The position numbers were made by a program, and so were the translations under genes. This document shows positions 13,395 through 13,882 of a stretch of DNA of 13,882 nucleotides, in pieces; positions within the stretch are counted from its first letter, which is position 1, and each line of letters begins with the position of its first letter. The stretch lies in assembly GCA_043766985.1 (NCBI GenBank), contig JAYUHM010000106.1, positions 1 to 13,882 of the forward strand. Direction: 5' to 3'. Under the pieces are notes generated by a model. The model worked only from the letters and a program-made list of their open reading frames with translations, was not told where the DNA came from and made no database searches. Source of the DNA: JAAFIP01 sp043766985 (GTDB lineage Bacteria; Pseudomonadota; Gammaproteobacteria; Burkholderiales; Burkholderiaceae_C).

Positions 13395-13424
13395 GTGACA
13401 AGCCTGCTATTTTCACGCTATAAT
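13395..13424 (+). promoter_or_regulatory. Sigma-70 promoter of tRNA-Lys
   Basis: GTGACA (13395-13400, five of six bases of TTGACA) and a perfect TATAAT (13419-13424) are 18 bases apart. Transcription would start near 13431, giving a 5' leader of about 19 bases before the mature tRNA. Confidence 0.75.
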
Positions 13425-13431
13425 TTGAGGC

Positions 13432-13445
13432 TTCCCGAAAGGGAA
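13432..13445 (+). other. Hairpin in the 5' leader of pre-tRNA-Lys
   Basis: TTCCC and GGGAA pair perfectly around a GAAA tetraloop, four bases before the first base of the mature tRNA. It would lie at the very 5' end of the transcript and just in front of the RNase P cleavage site. Confidence 0.5.
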
Positions 13446-13449
13446 TTGT

Positions 13450-13525
13450 GGGACCTTAGCTCAGCTGGTAGAGCAGCGGACTTTTAATCCGTTTGTCGTG
13501 GGTTCGACCCCCGCAGGTCCCACCA
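13450..13525 (+). tRNA. tRNA-Lys (anticodon UUU)
   Basis: The 76-base tRNA has a perfect 7-base-pair acceptor stem (GGGACCT/AGGTCCC), a D-arm with AGCTGGTA, an anticodon stem GCGGA/TCCGT around CTTTTAA, and a T-arm with GGTTCGACC. CCA is encoded at the 3' end (13523-13525). The anticodon TTT is at 13483-13485 and reads lysine codons AAA/AAG. A37 (13486) is the position modified to t6A and then to ct6A by TcdA, whose gene is next door. Confidence 0.97.
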
Positions 13526-13534
13526 AAAACAATG

Positions 13535-13570
13535 AAAAGCTTGCTACCTAATAAGTAGCAGGCTTTTTTC
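13535..13570 (+). terminator. Rho-independent terminator after tRNA-Lys
   Basis: AAAGCTTGCTAC (13536-13547) pairs with GTAGCAGGCTTT (13555-13566) around CTAATAA, with one G-U pair, and runs into TTTTTTC (13564-13570). This is a standard strong intrinsic terminator ten bases after the CCA end. Confidence 0.9.
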
Positions 13571-13579
13571 TTTGGTGCT

Positions 13580-13601
13580 ATGTAGCCACCATGTAGCCAC
13601 G
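13580..13601. repeat. Tandem 11-base direct repeat next to the tRNA
   Basis: ATGTAGCCACC (13580-13590) and ATGTAGCCACG (13591-13601) are head-to-tail copies differing in the last base. Tandem short repeats just outside a tRNA 3' end resemble integrase arm-binding sites, but no integrase gene is visible in the window. Confidence 0.6.
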
Positions 13602-13619
13602 GGTACAGGGTTTTGTACC
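13602..13619. repeat. 6-base inverted repeat after the tandem repeat
   Basis: GGTACA (13602-13607) and TGTACC (13614-13619) are perfectly inverted around GGGTTT. It starts directly after the tandem repeat and could be a protein-binding site or small hairpin. Confidence 0.5.
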
Positions 13620-13882
13620 GTGTAACTACCGCCCCTTAATCAATTCCATAGTGTCAAGTCGCATAGGGCAAACTCTAAGTGCCGGGCAGACTATGAAACC
13701 CTTGCAATGCACTCTAGAATTGCTATGCGAATACCCGTAAGCTAAACGCATTCACATCTAGGGGAATATTTTGAAACGACTTCTATTGATCCTATTTCCG
13801 GCAGTTGAAAGGCCATAAACCGTCTGCAAGCTAGACTACAAGCCAATTTCAACGGATTTGCGAGGGTCACCAAATGGGTGAA
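13620..13882. other. Gene-poor, A/T-richer stretch to the right edge
   Basis: No complete gene is seen here, and base composition is clearly less GC-rich than before the tRNA. An inverted repeat GCAAT (13704-13708)/ATTGC (13719-13723) is present. TTG at 13771 with GGGGA upstream opens a 15-codon frame, MKRLLLILFPAVERP, that starts like a signal peptide but stops at 13818; it may be chance or a decayed gene start. At the very edge, ATG 13874 has GAGGG seven bases upstream, a possible start of a gene continuing to the right, of which only three codons are visible. Confidence 0.5.

Noticed and set aside
12232..13416. A 394-codon open frame on the minus strand opposite the transporter and tcdA genes
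   Set aside because: It mirrors the GC-rich third-position bias of tcdA, has a low-complexity composition rich in Ala, Arg and His with no recognisable domain, and the plus-strand proteins are well conserved.
13771..13818. A small secreted-peptide gene (TTG start, 15 codons)
   Set aside because: The hydrophobic segment is too short for a full signal peptide and nothing follows; it could be chance, so it is only mentioned in the region description.
1..13882. CRISPR arrays, insertion sequences, phage genes, toxin-antitoxin or defence genes
   Set aside because: No regularly spaced repeats, transposase, integrase or known defence domains were recognised in any frame.

Overview
The window looks like chromosomal DNA of a betaproteobacterium of the order Burkholderiales, most likely the family Comamonadaceae (Rhodoferax/Polaromonas/Acidovorax-like). 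This is judged from the GC-rich coding style, the protein sequences of TolB, Pal, CpoB and MsbA, and the mix of housekeeping envelope genes. No database search was possible, so the family is an inference.

Layout. (1) Bases 1-1283, minus strand: the N-terminal part of an SGNH/GDSL-type hydrolase that runs off the left edge, a NIPSNAP-domain protein, and a remnant of a GlcG/HbpS-type (DUF336) protein that keeps only its C-terminal half. (2) Bases 1284-3707, plus strand: a divergent control region with two dyads, then a short-chain dehydrogenase, an aldo/keto reductase and a small DUF3820 protein. The first two genes share a 13-base element (one mismatch) at nearly the same distance before their start codons. 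(3) Bases 3807-7728, minus strand: a tight operon waaL (O-antigen ligase type), msbA (lipid A-core flippase) and a family 2 glycosyltransferase, each joined to the next by a 4-base ATGA overlap. A WaaE/KdtX-type core glycosyltransferase is divergent from it at 7818. (4) Bases 8632-11441, plus strand: a possible 12-codon leader ORF overlapping tolB, then tolB, pal and cpoB; tolQ, tolR and tolA are not next to them. (5) Bases 11459-13525: a YeeE/YedE sulfur-compound transporter, tcdA (tRNA ct6A37 synthesis) overlapping it by GTGA, and tRNA-Lys(UUU) with its own promoter and an intrinsic terminator. (6) Bases 13571-13882: no complete gene, a tandem 11-base repeat and an inverted repeat just past the tRNA, and a possible gene start at the right edge.

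Functionally the core of the window is cell-envelope biology: LPS core building (two glycosyltransferases), flipping (MsbA), O-antigen ligation (WaaL), and the outer-membrane/peptidoglycan Tol-Pal module with its CpoB partner. The last part pairs a tRNA-modifying enzyme with a tRNA it is expected to modify.

No clear new defence, mobile or biosynthetic system is visible. The observations most worth checking are the leader ORF coupled to tolB, the shared promoter element of the SDR and AKR genes, possible leaderless starts, REP-like stretches inside the transporter gene, and the repeats beside the tRNA.
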